This document shows, piece by piece, positions 9,589-18,407 of a DNA stretch of 64,000 bases (position 1 is the first letter of the stretch; each line of letters starts with the position of its first letter). Position numbers and translations under genes: made by a program. The DNA comes from Corynebacterium aurimucosum ATCC 700975 (GTDB lineage Bacteria; Actinomycetota; Actinomycetes; Mycobacteriales; Mycobacteriaceae): NCBI RefSeq assembly GCF_007672725.1, contig NZ_VDTC01000004.1, positions 124,001 to 188,000 of the forward strand, written 5' to 3'. The notes under the pieces were generated by a model. The model had not been told where the DNA came from. It did not search any database and was given only the letters and a program-made list of their open reading frames with translations.

Positions 9589-10388
9589 CGCGTGCGTGCA
9601 GCGTCCATGCTGCGCACCCCGGCTTCGGTCAGCGTGATGTTGAAAGTCCGCTCACCATTCCACTGGATGAGGCCAGGTAGCTTCACCACGCCGGCCTTCT
9701 CGAGCTCACGGAGTTCTTCTTCGAGTCCCTCCTCGTAGCCGAGCAGCTGCCCCAGTGCAGGGATGGTGGTGGTATTGCCAGTGACTGCACCGGCGGCGAC
9801 CAGCCCGCTGAGGACTTCCGGGTGAGCTTCTACCGCGGTGATGCTCTCTTGAGTGACGCCTTCGAGGCTTCCTTGTTCGGTGATGGCCTTGATGCGTCGC
9901 TTGCCCACTCGGTAGGAGGTGGTACCGAAAGCGCGGCCGCCGAAGATGAACGCGGGGATGGAGAAGGCAGTAAGTCCAGCGGCGATAAGGATGGGGTTGG
10001 GTGAGATATCGCTGAGAACCCCGGTGGACTGAATTCCCTCAGTGATGAGAGGGGAGAAGATGGCAAGCACCGGCAGAAAGTAGGCGAGAAGAGGGTAATC
10101 GCCCGCCCGGTACTCTTCTTGAGCAGCTTGGACGAACTTTGGCTTGCTGCGAATGATGCGGATGGCGCCGTAGGCCATGGCGATCCAAAGCACCGCATAG
10201 ACCGGGACCGCGTAGGGATAAGGGAAGTCAACGACGCGAAGGCCTGAAGCGATGCCCGCGGGCGCGGCCACGGTCACAATATCCCGCAGCGCGATCTCGT
10301 TGCGGGCGCGCGCCTGCGCCACAGTGCGTGGGGCGTGTACAGGTATTTTCCGCTCTGCAGGTGTGTTTGTGGGCGCGCCGTCGGACAT
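9585..10388 (-). CDS. Membrane protein with C-terminal winged-helix-like region
   Basis: A 267-residue protein I cannot name. After a polar N-terminus of about 50 residues there are two hydrophobic blocks (about 60-80 and 97-115) and a third near 128-150 ending in AFIFGGRAFG. The C-terminal third is soluble. It contains a MarR/PadR-like pattern: ALGQLLGYEEGLEEELRELE then KAGVVKLPG, then a strand pair and TLTEAGVRSMD, the usual end of a winged helix. It may be a membrane-anchored regulator, but that is inference. TAGTAT lies 7 nt before the ATG. The stop overlaps that of acr3 (CTAG). Confidence 0.75.
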   Translation of the reverse strand: MSDGAPTNTPAERKIPVHAPRTVAQARARNEIALRDIVTVAAPAGIASGLRVVDFPYPYAVPVYAVLWIAMAYGAIRIIRSKPKFVQAAQEEYRAGDYPLLAYFLPVLAIFSPLITEGIQSTGVLSDISPNPILIAAGLTAFSIPAFIFGGRAFGTTSYRVGKRRIKAITEQGSLEGVTQESITAVEAHPEVLSGLVAAGAVTGNTTTIPALGQLLGYEEGLEEELRELEKAGVVKLPGLIQWNGERTFNITLTEAGVRSMDAARTR

Positions 10389-10395
10389 AGCGGCG

Positions 10396-10401
10396 ATACT
10401 A
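10396..10401 (-). promoter_or_regulatory. -10 box, leaderless type, gene at 10388
   Basis: TAGTAT on the minus strand ends 7 nt before the ATG at 10388. Confidence 0.5.
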
Positions 10402-10443
10402 ACATGTGAGCCTTAATCGAGCTCTGTGCCAGAATAGAAGGCG

Positions 10444-10471
10444 CTGACAACTTAATAAAGATGATGAGAAT
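10444..10471 (+). promoter_or_regulatory. Candidate rne promoter
   Basis: CTGACA (10444-10449) and GAGAAT (10466-10471) are 16 nt apart in an AT-rich patch about 75 nt before the rne start. The match is moderate and other placements are possible. Confidence 0.35.
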
Positions 10472-10544
10472 TTTTCAAAGACTCACCACCGTGTGGCGGC
10501 AACCTGCGCCCGGGGTGAGCACAACCTCAGGAGATTAGCCACTG

Positions 10545-13500
10545 ATGGCATCCAAGAAGAAAACAAAAGAAGAACGTATTGAATCGACGTTGGCCGCGGC
10601 TGTAGCGGGGATTGACTGCGAGGCACTCGCCCCCAAGACTCGCCTTTATGCCTTGGCCAAGCAGGTGGGCGTGGCTTCCAAGGAATTGGTGGCCCAGTTC
10701 GCGGAGATGGGAATCAAGAAGTCCGCACAGTCCACGCTTACGCCGGAAGAGGTGGGCCAGCTTATCGACGCCCTCGTGCCCGCCCCCGAGGGCACCGACC
10801 AGGCCGCCACCGAGGACGCCGACCAGGCTGCAGCCACGGCCGATGCTGCGCAGACCCCCGAAGAACCTGTCGAAGAAACTACTGAAGCCCCGGCTGAAGA
10901 AAAGCCGGAGAAGACTGTGAAGAAGAAGCGCGCCAAGCGTGCGGCGAAGCGCGTGAGCAAGGCAGGCAAGAAGGCTGAGCCGAAGGAGCAGGCAGAGGAA
11001 CCCGCACCGGAAGAGCCTGCTGCGCAACCGGAGCAGCCGGAGCAGCTGAGCGAGGAAGAAGAAAAGCTGCGCGAGCGCGTTCGTAAGAACGTTGATAACG
11101 AGATTTCGCAGATCGTCGACAAGGTCGATGCCGAAATGCTGCACGAGGCGCTCGCCGAAGCCGGTGATAGTGATGAGGAGGACGACCTCACCCCGCTGAT
11201 CACCCCGATGGCTGAGGAAGACCCGGACGTGTACGACTTCGCGCCGGTCTTCATGGCGCCGAAGATCACTCCGCTGGCCAAGCGCCAGAAGCCAGAAAAG
11301 CGCGAGGAAGAAACCGAGGAAGATTCGGCGCCGGTAAGCCAGTCGCGCGGTCGCCGCCGCGGCAGCCGCGGTACCTCTCGTGGCCGCGGAGCAGAAGGCC
11401 GCGGGGTAGTCCGCGAAGAAGTCGAGCACATCGAAGAGCCGAAGGCTATCAAGGGCTCGACCCGCATCGAGGCGCAGCGCCGCCGCCGTGCGGAGCTGCG
11501 GGAGAAGGGCCGCGAGCGCCAGCACATCGTCTCCCAAGCGGAGTTTCTCGCGCGCCGCGAATCTGTAGAGCGCACCATGGTGGTGCGCGATAAGCAGCGC
11601 ACCGACGGTGCGGGCATCATCACCCAGGTCGGTGTGCTGGAGGATGATCTCCTGGTCGAGCACTTCGTCACGACGGAGACTCACCCCTCCCAAATTGGCA
11701 ATATCTACTTGGGCCGCGTGCAAAACGTGCTGCCCTCGATGGAGGCAGCCTTCGTCGATATTGGACAGGGCCGAAACGGCGTGCTGTACGCGGGCGACAT
11801 CGACTGGCGCGCATTGGGCATTGGCGGACGCGGCCGCAAGGTGGAAAACGCCTTGAAGTCCGGTGATCAGGTCCTAGTTCAGGTGGCCAAGGATCCCATC
11901 GGCCACAAGGGCGCGCGCCTGACCACCCAGATTTCTTTGGCCGGCCGCTTCCTGGTGTATGTTCCCGGCGGGCGCAGCGCGGGAATCTCCCGCAAGCTGC
12001 CGGCGCCGGAGCGCAAGCGCCTCAAGGGGATTCTGGAGCGCGTCATCCCGGGGGATGGCGGCGCCATCATTCGTACCGCAGCGGAGAACGTGTCGGAGGA
12101 GGACATCGCGTCCGACGTCAACCGCCTGCACTCCCTGTGGGAGGACATTAGCGCCCGCGCCGCGCACGAGAAGGCAACGAAGGGTGCCAAGCCGGTCACC
12201 TTGTACGAAGAGCCGGACCTGCTCATTAAGGTCGTGCGCGACCTTTTCAACGAGGACTTCAGCACCTTGGTTGTGGACGGCAAGCGTTCCTACAACACGG
12301 TCAGCGCCTATGTGGACTCCATGGCGCATGACTTGGCGGACCGCGTTGTGCGCTATGACGCCCGCGACCACGATGGCGAGGATGCCTTCAGCGCCTACCG
12401 CATTGATGAGCAGCTGCAGAAGGCCCTGAGTCGCAAGGTGTGGCTGCCGTCTGGCGGCACCCTCGTTATTGACCGCACTGAGGCCATGACGGTCATTGAC
12501 GTCAACACGGGCAAATTCACCGGCTCCGGTGGCAACCTCGAGGAGACGGTGACCCGCAATAACCTCGAGGCGGCCGAGGAGATCGTGCGCCAAATGCGAC
12601 TGCGCGATATCGGCGGCATGATCGTCGTGGACTTCATCGATATGGTGCTGCCGGAAAACCAGGACCTTGTGCTGCGCCGCCTCAAGGAAGCGCTGGGACG
12701 TGACCGGACGCGCCACCAGGTTTCTGAGGTCACCTCACTGGGCCTGGTGCAGATGACGCGCAAACGCGTGGGCACAGGCCTCATCGAGACTTTCTCCACC
12801 GAGTGCGAGGCCTGCCATGGCCGGGGAATCATCATTCACGAGTACCCGGTTGATGAGGATGCCGAGGAGGAGAACTCGAAGCCGCAGCGCCGTAGCCGCA
12901 AGGAGCGCCGCACACCGCAGCGCGATCCGAAGCAGCACCCGGCTGCCGTGCGCATGCACCGCGACGACGAGGAAGCCGCCGCCGAGCACGAAACTGCCAC
13001 AGAAAAGGAAGCTTCGCGCGACGACGAGTCCTCCTTGGAGGAGCTCGTGGCCAACGTGGTCGTCGTCGACGAGGACGAGCCGGATACCCCGGATAGCGCC
13101 TCCATTGGCTATGCCGTAGCGGAAAGCCTGGACGCGAAGCGCTCGAAGGCGAAGGCGAAGCGCTCGCGCAAGCCGCGCCGGGCAACGCGTACCTTCCGGG
13201 AGCCACAACGCGAGGAGACGAGTGAGGGCTCGCGCGCGAAGCACGGCAAGCGCGATGAGCACGCCGGTGCGGAAAAGGCATCCACGCAGCGCTCGGAGCA
13301 GACCTATGATGAGGCTGTCGAAGCCTTTGAGAAGTCACCGCGCCGCAAGCGCCGCACGCGCGGAAACTCCCGCTCGGATATTCGCCCAAAGCGTGAAGAC
13401 TTCGCGCAGGACGAGGCCCCGGCCAAGGACGCTCAGCTAGCCGCCTCTAAGAAGGAGGCCAAGGCAGAGCGCAAGGGCGCGGAGTCGAGCGAGAACATGA

Positions 13501-13697
13501 GCGTGCGCGCGACCCGCAGCCGCGGCCGTCGCCGAGTGGTGCGCAAGATGGCGCAGAGCCAAGCCACCCAGAGGTCGAATGAACGCGGACAGGGGAGCGA
13601 GGCGCAGCGGCGAGAGTCTTCCGCACAGACCACAGCGTCGAAGGCGCGAAAGGGCGGGCGCGGGAGGCGTCGAGTAGCACGGCGCAGGTCGCGCTAG
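10545..13697 (+). CDS. rne: Ribonuclease E/G
   Basis: Endoribonuclease for mRNA decay and rRNA processing. In this 1050-residue protein the catalytic core lies centrally, with an S1 domain beginning near residue 380 (GNIYLGRVQNVLP). The DNase I-like active site IDVNTGKFTG is near residue 648, with RDIGGMIVVDFIDM behind it, and the zinc-link CEACHG near 753. Long acidic and Arg/Lys-rich flanks surround the core, ending in a basic tail (RGRRRVARRRSR), as in other actinobacterial enzymes. Residues 30-80 (LAKQVGVASKELVAQFAEMG) resemble the N-terminal domain of translation initiation factor IF2. ATG 10545 follows an AGGAGA site. The gene precedes rplU-rpmA-obg as in mycobacteria. Confidence 0.95.
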   Translation: MASKKKTKEERIESTLAAAVAGIDCEALAPKTRLYALAKQVGVASKELVAQFAEMGIKKSAQSTLTPEEVGQLIDALVPAPEGTDQAATEDADQAAATADAAQTPEEPVEETTEAPAEEKPEKTVKKKRAKRAAKRVSKAGKKAEPKEQAEEPAPEEPAAQPEQPEQLSEEEEKLRERVRKNVDNEISQIVDKVDAEMLHEALAEAGDSDEEDDLTPLITPMAEEDPDVYDFAPVFMAPKITPLAKRQKPEKREEETEEDSAPVSQSRGRRRGSRGTSRGRGAEGRGVVREEVEHIEEPKAIKGSTRIEAQRRRRAELREKGRERQHIVSQAEFLARRESVERTMVVRDKQRTDGAGIITQVGVLEDDLLVEHFVTTETHPSQIGNIYLGRVQNVLPSMEAAFVDIGQGRNGVLYAGDIDWRALGIGGRGRKVENALKSGDQVLVQVAKDPIGHKGARLTTQISLAGRFLVYVPGGRSAGISRKLPAPERKRLKGILERVIPGDGGAIIRTAAENVSEEDIASDVNRLHSLWEDISARAAHEKATKGAKPVTLYEEPDLLIKVVRDLFNEDFSTLVVDGKRSYNTVSAYVDSMAHDLADRVVRYDARDHDGEDAFSAYRIDEQLQKALSRKVWLPSGGTLVIDRTEAMTVIDVNTGKFTGSGGNLEETVTRNNLEAAEEIVRQMRLRDIGGMIVVDFIDMVLPENQDLVLRRLKEALGRDRTRHQVSEVTSLGLVQMTRKRVGTGLIETFSTECEACHGRGIIIHEYPVDEDAEEENSKPQRRSRKERRTPQRDPKQHPAAVRMHRDDEEAAAEHETATEKEASRDDESSLEELVANVVVVDEDEPDTPDSASIGYAVAESLDAKRSKAKAKRSRKPRRATRTFREPQREETSEGSRAKHGKRDEHAGAEKASTQRSEQTYDEAVEAFEKSPRRKRRTRGNSRSDIRPKREDFAQDEAPAKDAQLAASKKEAKAERKGAESSENMSVRATRSRGRRRVVRKMAQSQATQRSNERGQGSEAQRRESSAQTTASKARKGGRGRRRVARRRSR

Positions 13698-13716
13698 AAA
13701 AGGCGTTTTGCCTTTT
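13698..13716 (+). terminator. Terminator-like hairpin after rne
   Basis: AAAAGGC (13698-13704) pairs with GCCTTTT (13710-13716) directly after the rne stop codon. A second short G+C hairpin (CCCC...GGGG) follows at once. Confidence 0.7.
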
Positions 13717-13737
13717 CGCCCCCTCACGGGGTAGTCT

Positions 13738-13764
13738 TTGACAGTCGCTGTTTAGACCATGAAT
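13738..13764 (+). promoter_or_regulatory. Candidate rplU promoter
   Basis: A perfect TTGACA (13738-13743) follows the rne terminator. The best -10 is the weak ATGAAT at 13759-13764, after 15 nt. If used, it leaves a leader of about 130 nt before rplU. Confidence 0.35.
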
Positions 13765-13840
13765 GCGCTCGATGGGACGCGCTGCGGTTCCCGCACGTCT
13801 CTCGCGGATGTGGTTCTAAACGCCAATGTCCAATGTCCAT

Positions 13841-13870
13841 TCGCTAGCGGCACCACCCAGCTGCTAGCGA
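13841..13870 (+). promoter_or_regulatory. Stem-loop in the rplU leader
   Basis: TCGCTAGC (13841-13848) and GCTAGCGA (13863-13870) form a perfect 8-bp stem with a 14-nt loop, ending 28 nt before the rplU ATG. The position suits a ribosomal-protein autoregulatory site or an attenuator. It follows a tandem CCAATGT repeat near 13832. Confidence 0.5.
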
Positions 13871-13898
13871 GCCGAGTTTAGATAAGGGGTAGCCCTCT

Positions 13899-14204
13899 AT
13901 GTACGCGATCGTCAAGACCGGCGGAAAGCAGTACAAGGTTGCTGAAGGTGACCTCGTCAAGGTCGAGAAGATCGAGGGTGAGCCGGGTTCCTCCGTTGCT
14001 CTCACCCCGGTTCTGCTCGTCGATGGCGCAACCGTCAAGTCGAAGGCTGCAGACCTGGAGAAGGTCTCCGTCTCCGCTGAAATTGTCGAGCAGGGCAAGG
14101 GCCCGAAGATCGACATCCTCAAGTACAAGAACAAGACTGGTTACAAGCGTCGCCTTGGTCACCGTCAGCCGGTGACCACGCTGAAGATTACCGGTATCAA
14201 GTAA
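13899..14204 (+). CDS. rplU: 50S ribosomal protein L21
   Basis: Large-subunit protein that binds 23S rRNA. The 101-residue product starts [20 protein letters not shown] and contains the conserved [21 protein letters not shown] basic block near the C-terminus, matching the usual family length. It is preceded by a long leader of about 200 nt containing a strong stem-loop. It is followed after 43 bp by rpmA, so the rplU-rpmA operon is intact and in its normal place upstream of obg. The ribosome-binding site (AAGGGG) sits unusually far from the ATG, which may matter if the leader structure controls translation. Confidence 0.98.
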   Translation: MYAIVKTGGKQYKVAEGDLVKVEKIEGEPGSSVALTPVLLVDGATVKSKAADLEKVSVSAEIVEQGKGPKIDILKYKNKTGYKRRLGHRQPVTTLKITGIK

Positions 14205-14247
14205 GCCTTAACCGGCTCTAATTCATCCCTGAAGGAGGGGAAACCAC

Positions 14248-14526
14248 ATGGCACACAAGAAGGGTGCTTCCAGCTCCAGCAACGGTCGCGATTCCGAGTC
14301 CAAGCGCCTCGGCGTTAAGCGCTTCGGTGGTCAGCAGGTTAAGGCCGGCGAGATCATCGTGCGTCAGCGCGGCACCAAGTTCCACCCGGGTGAGAACGTT
14401 GGTCGCGGCGGCGACGATACCCTGTTCGCTCTCGCGGCAGGCTCTGTTGAGTTCGGCGTCAAGCGTGGACGTCGTCTGGTCAACATTGTTCCGGCCGAAG
14501 AGGTTGTTGCAGAAGCAACTGCTTAA
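14248..14526 (+). CDS. rpmA: 50S ribosomal protein L27
   Basis: Large-subunit protein whose N-terminus reaches the peptidyl-transferase centre. The 92-residue product begins [20 protein letters not shown], followed by [14 protein letters not shown] and the [20 protein letters not shown] block that defines L27. The N-terminus starts directly with the mature AHKKG form, so there is no Firmicutes-style cleaved extension. A strong AAGGAGGGG ribosome-binding site precedes the ATG. It is co-transcribed with rplU and closed by an intrinsic terminator at 14541. Confidence 0.98.
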   Translation: MAHKKGASSSSNGRDSESKRLGVKRFGGQQVKAGEIIVRQRGTKFHPGENVGRGGDDTLFALAAGSVEFGVKRGRRLVNIVPAEEVVAEATA

Positions 14527-14540
14527 GAGCATAAAGTCTT

Positions 14541-14567
14541 AAATCCCGAGCGTCCCGCTCGGGATTT
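14541..14567 (+). terminator. Intrinsic terminator after rpmA
   Basis: AAATCCCGAGC and GCTCGGGATTT pair perfectly over a 5-nt loop. The stem ends in A-T pairs, so termination could work in both directions. It separates the ribosomal genes from obg. Confidence 0.85.
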
Positions 14568-14668
14568 GGGCGTTTTCGAGCGCCGGCTTGGTGGGGAGCG
14601 TGAAAAACCAGGGGGCATTGGCTTCAGTTCCCCGCAGTGCTCAACTAGGACGGTATGCCAGGAACCGT

Positions 14669-14674
14669 TAGACT
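14669..14674 (+). promoter_or_regulatory. obg -10 box, leaderless type
   Basis: TAGACT ends 7 nt before the ATG at 14682. This argues against the in-frame ATG at 14655, which lies upstream of the box. Confidence 0.6.
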
Positions 14675-14681
14675 AGCGGGC

Positions 14682-16211
14682 ATGGCACGATTCATTGACC
14701 GAGTGGTTTTGCACTTGCAGGCAGGCGACGGCGGACACGGCTGCGCCTCCGTCCACCGCGAAAAATTTAAGCCGCTCGGCGGGCCCGATGGCGGCAACGG
14801 CGGCCACGGCGGAGACATCCTGCTGGAGGTCTCACCCCAGATCCACACCCTCATGGATTTCCACTACCGCCCGCACCTGAAGTCCGGCCGCGGCGGTAAC
14901 GGCGCTGGTGACTGGCGCAACGGCGCGCGCGGCGAGGACCTCATCCTCGAGGTCCCTGAAGGCACCGTGGTCTATACCGAGGACGGGGAGATGCTCGCGG
15001 ATCTCACGGTCCCGGGCACCCGTTTCGTGGCCGCGGAGGGTGGTTTCGGCGGACTGGGAAACGCAGCGCTAGCCTCGGCCGCCCGCAAAGCCCCGGGCTT
15101 TGCGCTGCAGGGCGAGCCGGGCCAGGCGCGCGACCTCATCCTCGAGCTGAAGTCCATGGCGGACGTTGGGCTCGTCGGTTTCCCCTCCGCGGGCAAGTCC
15201 TCCCTCATTTCTGTGCTTTCGGCAGCCAAGCCGAAGATCGGTGACTATCCCTTCACCACCCTCCAGCCCAACCTGGGCGTGGTGGACATGGGCTACGAAT
15301 CCTTCACCATGGCGGATGTCCCGGGCCTCATCCCGGGAGCCGCCGAGGGTAAGGGCCTAGGCCTCGACTTCCTGCGCCACATCGAGCGCACAGCGGTTCT
15401 CGCCCACGTGGTGGATACCGCTTCCATCGAACCGGGCCGCGATCCGCTCTCCGACATCGAGGCGCTCGAGACCGAGCTGGCCAAGTACCAGGAGCTCCTG
15501 GAACAGGACACCGGGCTTGGTGACCTGCGCGAGCGCCCGCGCGTCATCATCCTTAACAAGGCGGATGTTCCCGAGGCAGAGGAGCTCGCGGAATTCGTCA
15601 AGGGTGACCTCGAGGAGAAGTACGGCTGGCCGGTCTTCATCATTTCCGCGGTGGCGCGCAAGGGGCTAGAGCCCCTCAAATACAAGCTGATGGAGATGGT
15701 GAAAGAACACCGCAAGTCACAGCCCAAGGCGGCGGTGGACAAGAACCACACCATCATTCAGCCCAAGTCCGTGGGCAAGAAAAAGAAGGGCTCCTTCGCG
15801 GACTTCACCGTCCGCCCCGATCCCGAGGTGGAGGGCGGATTCATCGTCGAGGGCGACAAGATCGACCGTTGGATTCGCCAGACCGACTTCGAAAACGACG
15901 AGGCCGTGGGCTACCTCGCAGACCGCCTGGCCAAGGCCGGTGTCGAGGAAGAGCTGCACCGCCAGGGCGCGGAGGAAGGCTGCCCGGTCACCATCGGGGA
16001 CATCACCTTCGAGTACGAGCCGATGGCCGGTGGCCGCGCAACTGATGCGGGCCGCGGACAGGACGGCCGCCTCATGGGCACCGACCGCGTCTCCGCCGCT
16101 GAGCGCAAGCGCGCCTCCCAGGCGCGCCGCGGCCTCGTGGACGAGTTCGACTTTGGCACGGACGGGGAAGTCACTCGCGAGTCCGCGAACCGCGATCGCT
16201 GGCAGGGTTAG
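14682..16211 (+). CDS. obg: GTPase Obg (ribosome assembly, stress control)
   Basis: Large GTPase that assists 50S maturation and links growth to stress signals. The 509-residue protein has three parts. The glycine-rich Obg fold covers residues 1-160 ([25 protein letters not shown]). The G domain has P-loop GFPSAGKSS near 168, switch motif DVPGL near 213 and NKAD near 290. The C-terminal OCT region lies around 370-450. The Obg domain begins directly at the ATG at 14682, supported by a leaderless -10 box. It follows rpmA as in nearly all bacteria. proB starts 19 bp downstream with its own -10 box. Confidence 0.96.
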   Translation: MARFIDRVVLHLQAGDGGHGCASVHREKFKPLGGPDGGNGGHGGDILLEVSPQIHTLMDFHYRPHLKSGRGGNGAGDWRNGARGEDLILEVPEGTVVYTEDGEMLADLTVPGTRFVAAEGGFGGLGNAALASAARKAPGFALQGEPGQARDLILELKSMADVGLVGFPSAGKSSLISVLSAAKPKIGDYPFTTLQPNLGVVDMGYESFTMADVPGLIPGAAEGKGLGLDFLRHIERTAVLAHVVDTASIEPGRDPLSDIEALETELAKYQELLEQDTGLGDLRERPRVIILNKADVPEAEELAEFVKGDLEEKYGWPVFIISAVARKGLEPLKYKLMEMVKEHRKSQPKAAVDKNHTIIQPKSVGKKKKGSFADFTVRPDPEVEGGFIVEGDKIDRWIRQTDFENDEAVGYLADRLAKAGVEEELHRQGAEEGCPVTIGDITFEYEPMAGGRATDAGRGQDGRLMGTDRVSAAERKRASQARRGLVDEFDFGTDGEVTRESANRDRWQG

Positions 16212-16216
16212 CCCGG

Positions 16217-16222
16217 TATACT
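16217..16222 (+). promoter_or_regulatory. proB -10 box, leaderless type
   Basis: TATACT begins 5 bp after the obg stop and ends 8 nt before the proB ATG at 16231. Confidence 0.6.
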
Positions 16223-16230
16223 GAGCCGGT

Positions 16231-17463
16231 ATGTCATCCGAACACGACAACCAGCTCGACTATCCTCTCCCCCTTGAACCCTTCGAGGGGCCGACCCCGG
16301 ACGTGGACTACCCGGAGACCACCACGCTATCGGAGAAATCCAGCGGTTTCTCCTCGCCGCTGCGCGAGGAGATCTCCAAAGCCAAGCGCATCGTCATCAA
16401 AATCGGATCCTCGTCGCTAACGCGCGATGACTTCGTGACCTCCACCGAGAAGATCGACAAGATCGTCGACGCCGTCTGCGCACGCATGAACGTCTCCGAC
16501 ATCATCATCGTCTCCTCCGGTGCCGTGGCCGCCGGAATGGGCCCGCTGGGCCTGACCACGCGCCCCACCGATTTGGCCACCAAGCAGGCCGCCGCCGCGG
16601 TGGGCCAGGTGCACCTCGCCTACGAATGGGGCGTGTCCTTTGCCCGCTATAACCGCACCATTGGGCAGGTGCTGCTGACCGCGTCGGACGTCGGCAAGCG
16701 CGATCGCGCCCGCAACGCCCAGCGCACCATTGACCGTCTGCGCCAGATGCGCACGGTGCCCATCGTCAACGAGAACGACACCGTGGCCACCTCCGAGATG
16801 CACTTCGGTGATAACGACCGCCTGTCGGCGCTCGTGGCCAATCTGGTCGGCGCGGATGCCCTCTTCCTCTTCTCCGACGTGGACGGCCTCTACGACAAGA
16901 ACCCGGCCGAGCCGGACGCCAAGTTCGTGGAGGAGGTGCGCACCGGCAAGGATCTCAAGGCGGTCGTGGCCGGCGATGGCGGCAAGGTCGGCACCGGCGG
17001 CATGGCCACGAAGGTCTCGGCTGCCCGCCTGGCCACGCGTGGCGGCATCCCGGTGCTGTTGACCTCGGCGGATAATATTGGGCAGGCGCTTGACGACGCC
17101 TCCGTAGGCACCGTCTTCCACACCCGTGAGGAACGCCGCCTGTCCGCCTGGAAGTTCTGGGCTCTCTACTGCGCGGATACCGGCGGCTCCCTGCGCTTGG
17201 ACGAGGGCGCCATGGAGGCCGTGGTCCGCGGCGGAAACTCCCTGCTGGCCGTGGGCATTACCGACATTAAGGGCGAGTTCAACGCCGGCGAGATCGTGGA
17301 CATCATGGGTCCCAAGGGCCAGGTCATCGGCCGCGGCGAGGTGGGCTATGACTCCACCACGCTGCACAACCTACTGGGCAAGCACACCGAGGAGCTGCCG
17401 GAGGATATGCGCCGCCCGGTTGTCCATGCCGACTACCTGTCCAACTTCGCCTCCCGTATTTAA
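16231..17463 (+). CDS. proB: Glutamate 5-kinase with PUA domain
   Basis: Phosphorylates glutamate, the first proline-synthesis step. The 410-residue protein has an amino-acid-kinase domain from about residue 52 ([44 protein letters not shown]). A C-terminal PUA domain covers about residues 315-400. The first 50 residues are a Pro/Asp/Glu-rich extension absent from E. coli ProB, whose kinase fold starts within the first few residues. TATACT 8 nt before the ATG supports translation of the whole extension, though a later start is not excluded. The stop overlaps the next ATG (TAATG), so proB is coupled to the two dehydrogenases that precede proA. Confidence 0.95.
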   Translation: MSSEHDNQLDYPLPLEPFEGPTPDVDYPETTTLSEKSSGFSSPLREEISKAKRIVIKIGSSSLTRDDFVTSTEKIDKIVDAVCARMNVSDIIIVSSGAVAAGMGPLGLTTRPTDLATKQAAAAVGQVHLAYEWGVSFARYNRTIGQVLLTASDVGKRDRARNAQRTIDRLRQMRTVPIVNENDTVATSEMHFGDNDRLSALVANLVGADALFLFSDVDGLYDKNPAEPDAKFVEEVRTGKDLKAVVAGDGGKVGTGGMATKVSAARLATRGGIPVLLTSADNIGQALDDASVGTVFHTREERRLSAWKFWALYCADTGGSLRLDEGAMEAVVRGGNSLLAVGITDIKGEFNAGEIVDIMGPKGQVIGRGEVGYDSTTLHNLLGKHTEELPEDMRRPVVHADYLSNFASRI

Positions 17464-18392
17464 TGCGCTATTTCATGGGCCCCGACGAGTGGGCGGCAAC
17501 TGTGGCAGATATCGACGCAGCCGGACACGAGCGCGTCGAAAGTTTGGCGGAAGCCGAGGTCTTTGTGAATACCGCCTCGGACCCGGCGCAGACCCCGGAG
17601 ATTCCCGAGAACATCAAGTGGGTGCAGTACTGCTTCACTGGGGTTAACCGCCACATCGATGCCGGGCTCATCCGGCGCGATGGCCTGCCGTGGTGTAACT
17701 CCGCGGGTGCTTTTGCCAAGCCCGTGGCGGAATCTGCACTGGGACTCATGCTCTCCCAGGCGCACCACCACAAGGCTTTCGCCCTCGCGAAGTCCTGGTC
17801 GGTGGCGCGTGAGCTCGATGAATCCCAAGCCTGGCTCTATGAGCAGCAGGGGCCAACGCGTGTGGTCATCGTGGGCGCGGGAGGCATCGGCAAGCAGCTC
17901 ATGGTCTACCTCGCGCCCTTCGGCGTGCACATCACCGCGGTGAACCGCTCGGGCCGCCCGGTAGAGGGAGCGGACGTGACGTTGCCCATCGAGCGCGCCG
18001 ACGAGGCCTGGGATAAAGCGGATTTCGTCGTGAGCATTTTGCCGGCGACGGCCGCCACGGAAGCCTTTTTCGACGCAGCGGTGTTCCGCGCCATGAAGCC
18101 TTCGGCGGTGTTCGTCAACGTCGGCCGCGGCAGCACCGTGGTCACGGACGATCTCGTAGAGGCTCTGCGCACGGGCGAGATTGCCGGCGCGGGCCTGGAG
18201 GTCATGGACCCGGAGCCGCTTCCGGATGGCCACCCGCTCTACGATCTACCCAACGCCACGCTGACGCCGCACATGGCGGCCTCGGATCACGTGGCCCAGT
18301 ACCACCTGGGTGCTATCTTCAATGCCAACGCCGCCGCGTGGGAGCGCGGCGAGGATATGCCCACCCGCGTCGACCCGGACGCCGGCTACTAG
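17463..18392 (+). CDS. D-isomer 2-hydroxyacid dehydrogenase (copy 1)
   Basis: NAD(P)-dependent oxidoreductase of the D-2-hydroxyacid family; the physiological substrate is unknown. The 309-residue protein has the Rossmann motif VVIVGAGGIGKQ near residue 137. It has the catalytic Arg in VNVGRGS (near 222), the Glu in DPEPLPDGHP (near 252) and the His in TPHMAASDH (near 269). It starts in the proB stop codon. C. glutamicum has one such gene (called unkdh) between proB and proA; here there are two. It is clearly paralogous to the next gene along its full length, but has replaced the usual SAGVD segment with TGVNR. Confidence 0.9.
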   Translation: MRYFMGPDEWAATVADIDAAGHERVESLAEAEVFVNTASDPAQTPEIPENIKWVQYCFTGVNRHIDAGLIRRDGLPWCNSAGAFAKPVAESALGLMLSQAHHHKAFALAKSWSVARELDESQAWLYEQQGPTRVVIVGAGGIGKQLMVYLAPFGVHITAVNRSGRPVEGADVTLPIERADEAWDKADFVVSILPATAATEAFFDAAVFRAMKPSAVFVNVGRGSTVVTDDLVEALRTGEIAGAGLEVMDPEPLPDGHPLYDLPNATLTPHMAASDHVAQYHLGAIFNANAAAWERGEDMPTRVDPDAGY

Positions 18393-18407
18393 CTAAGGAG
18401 GATGTGC

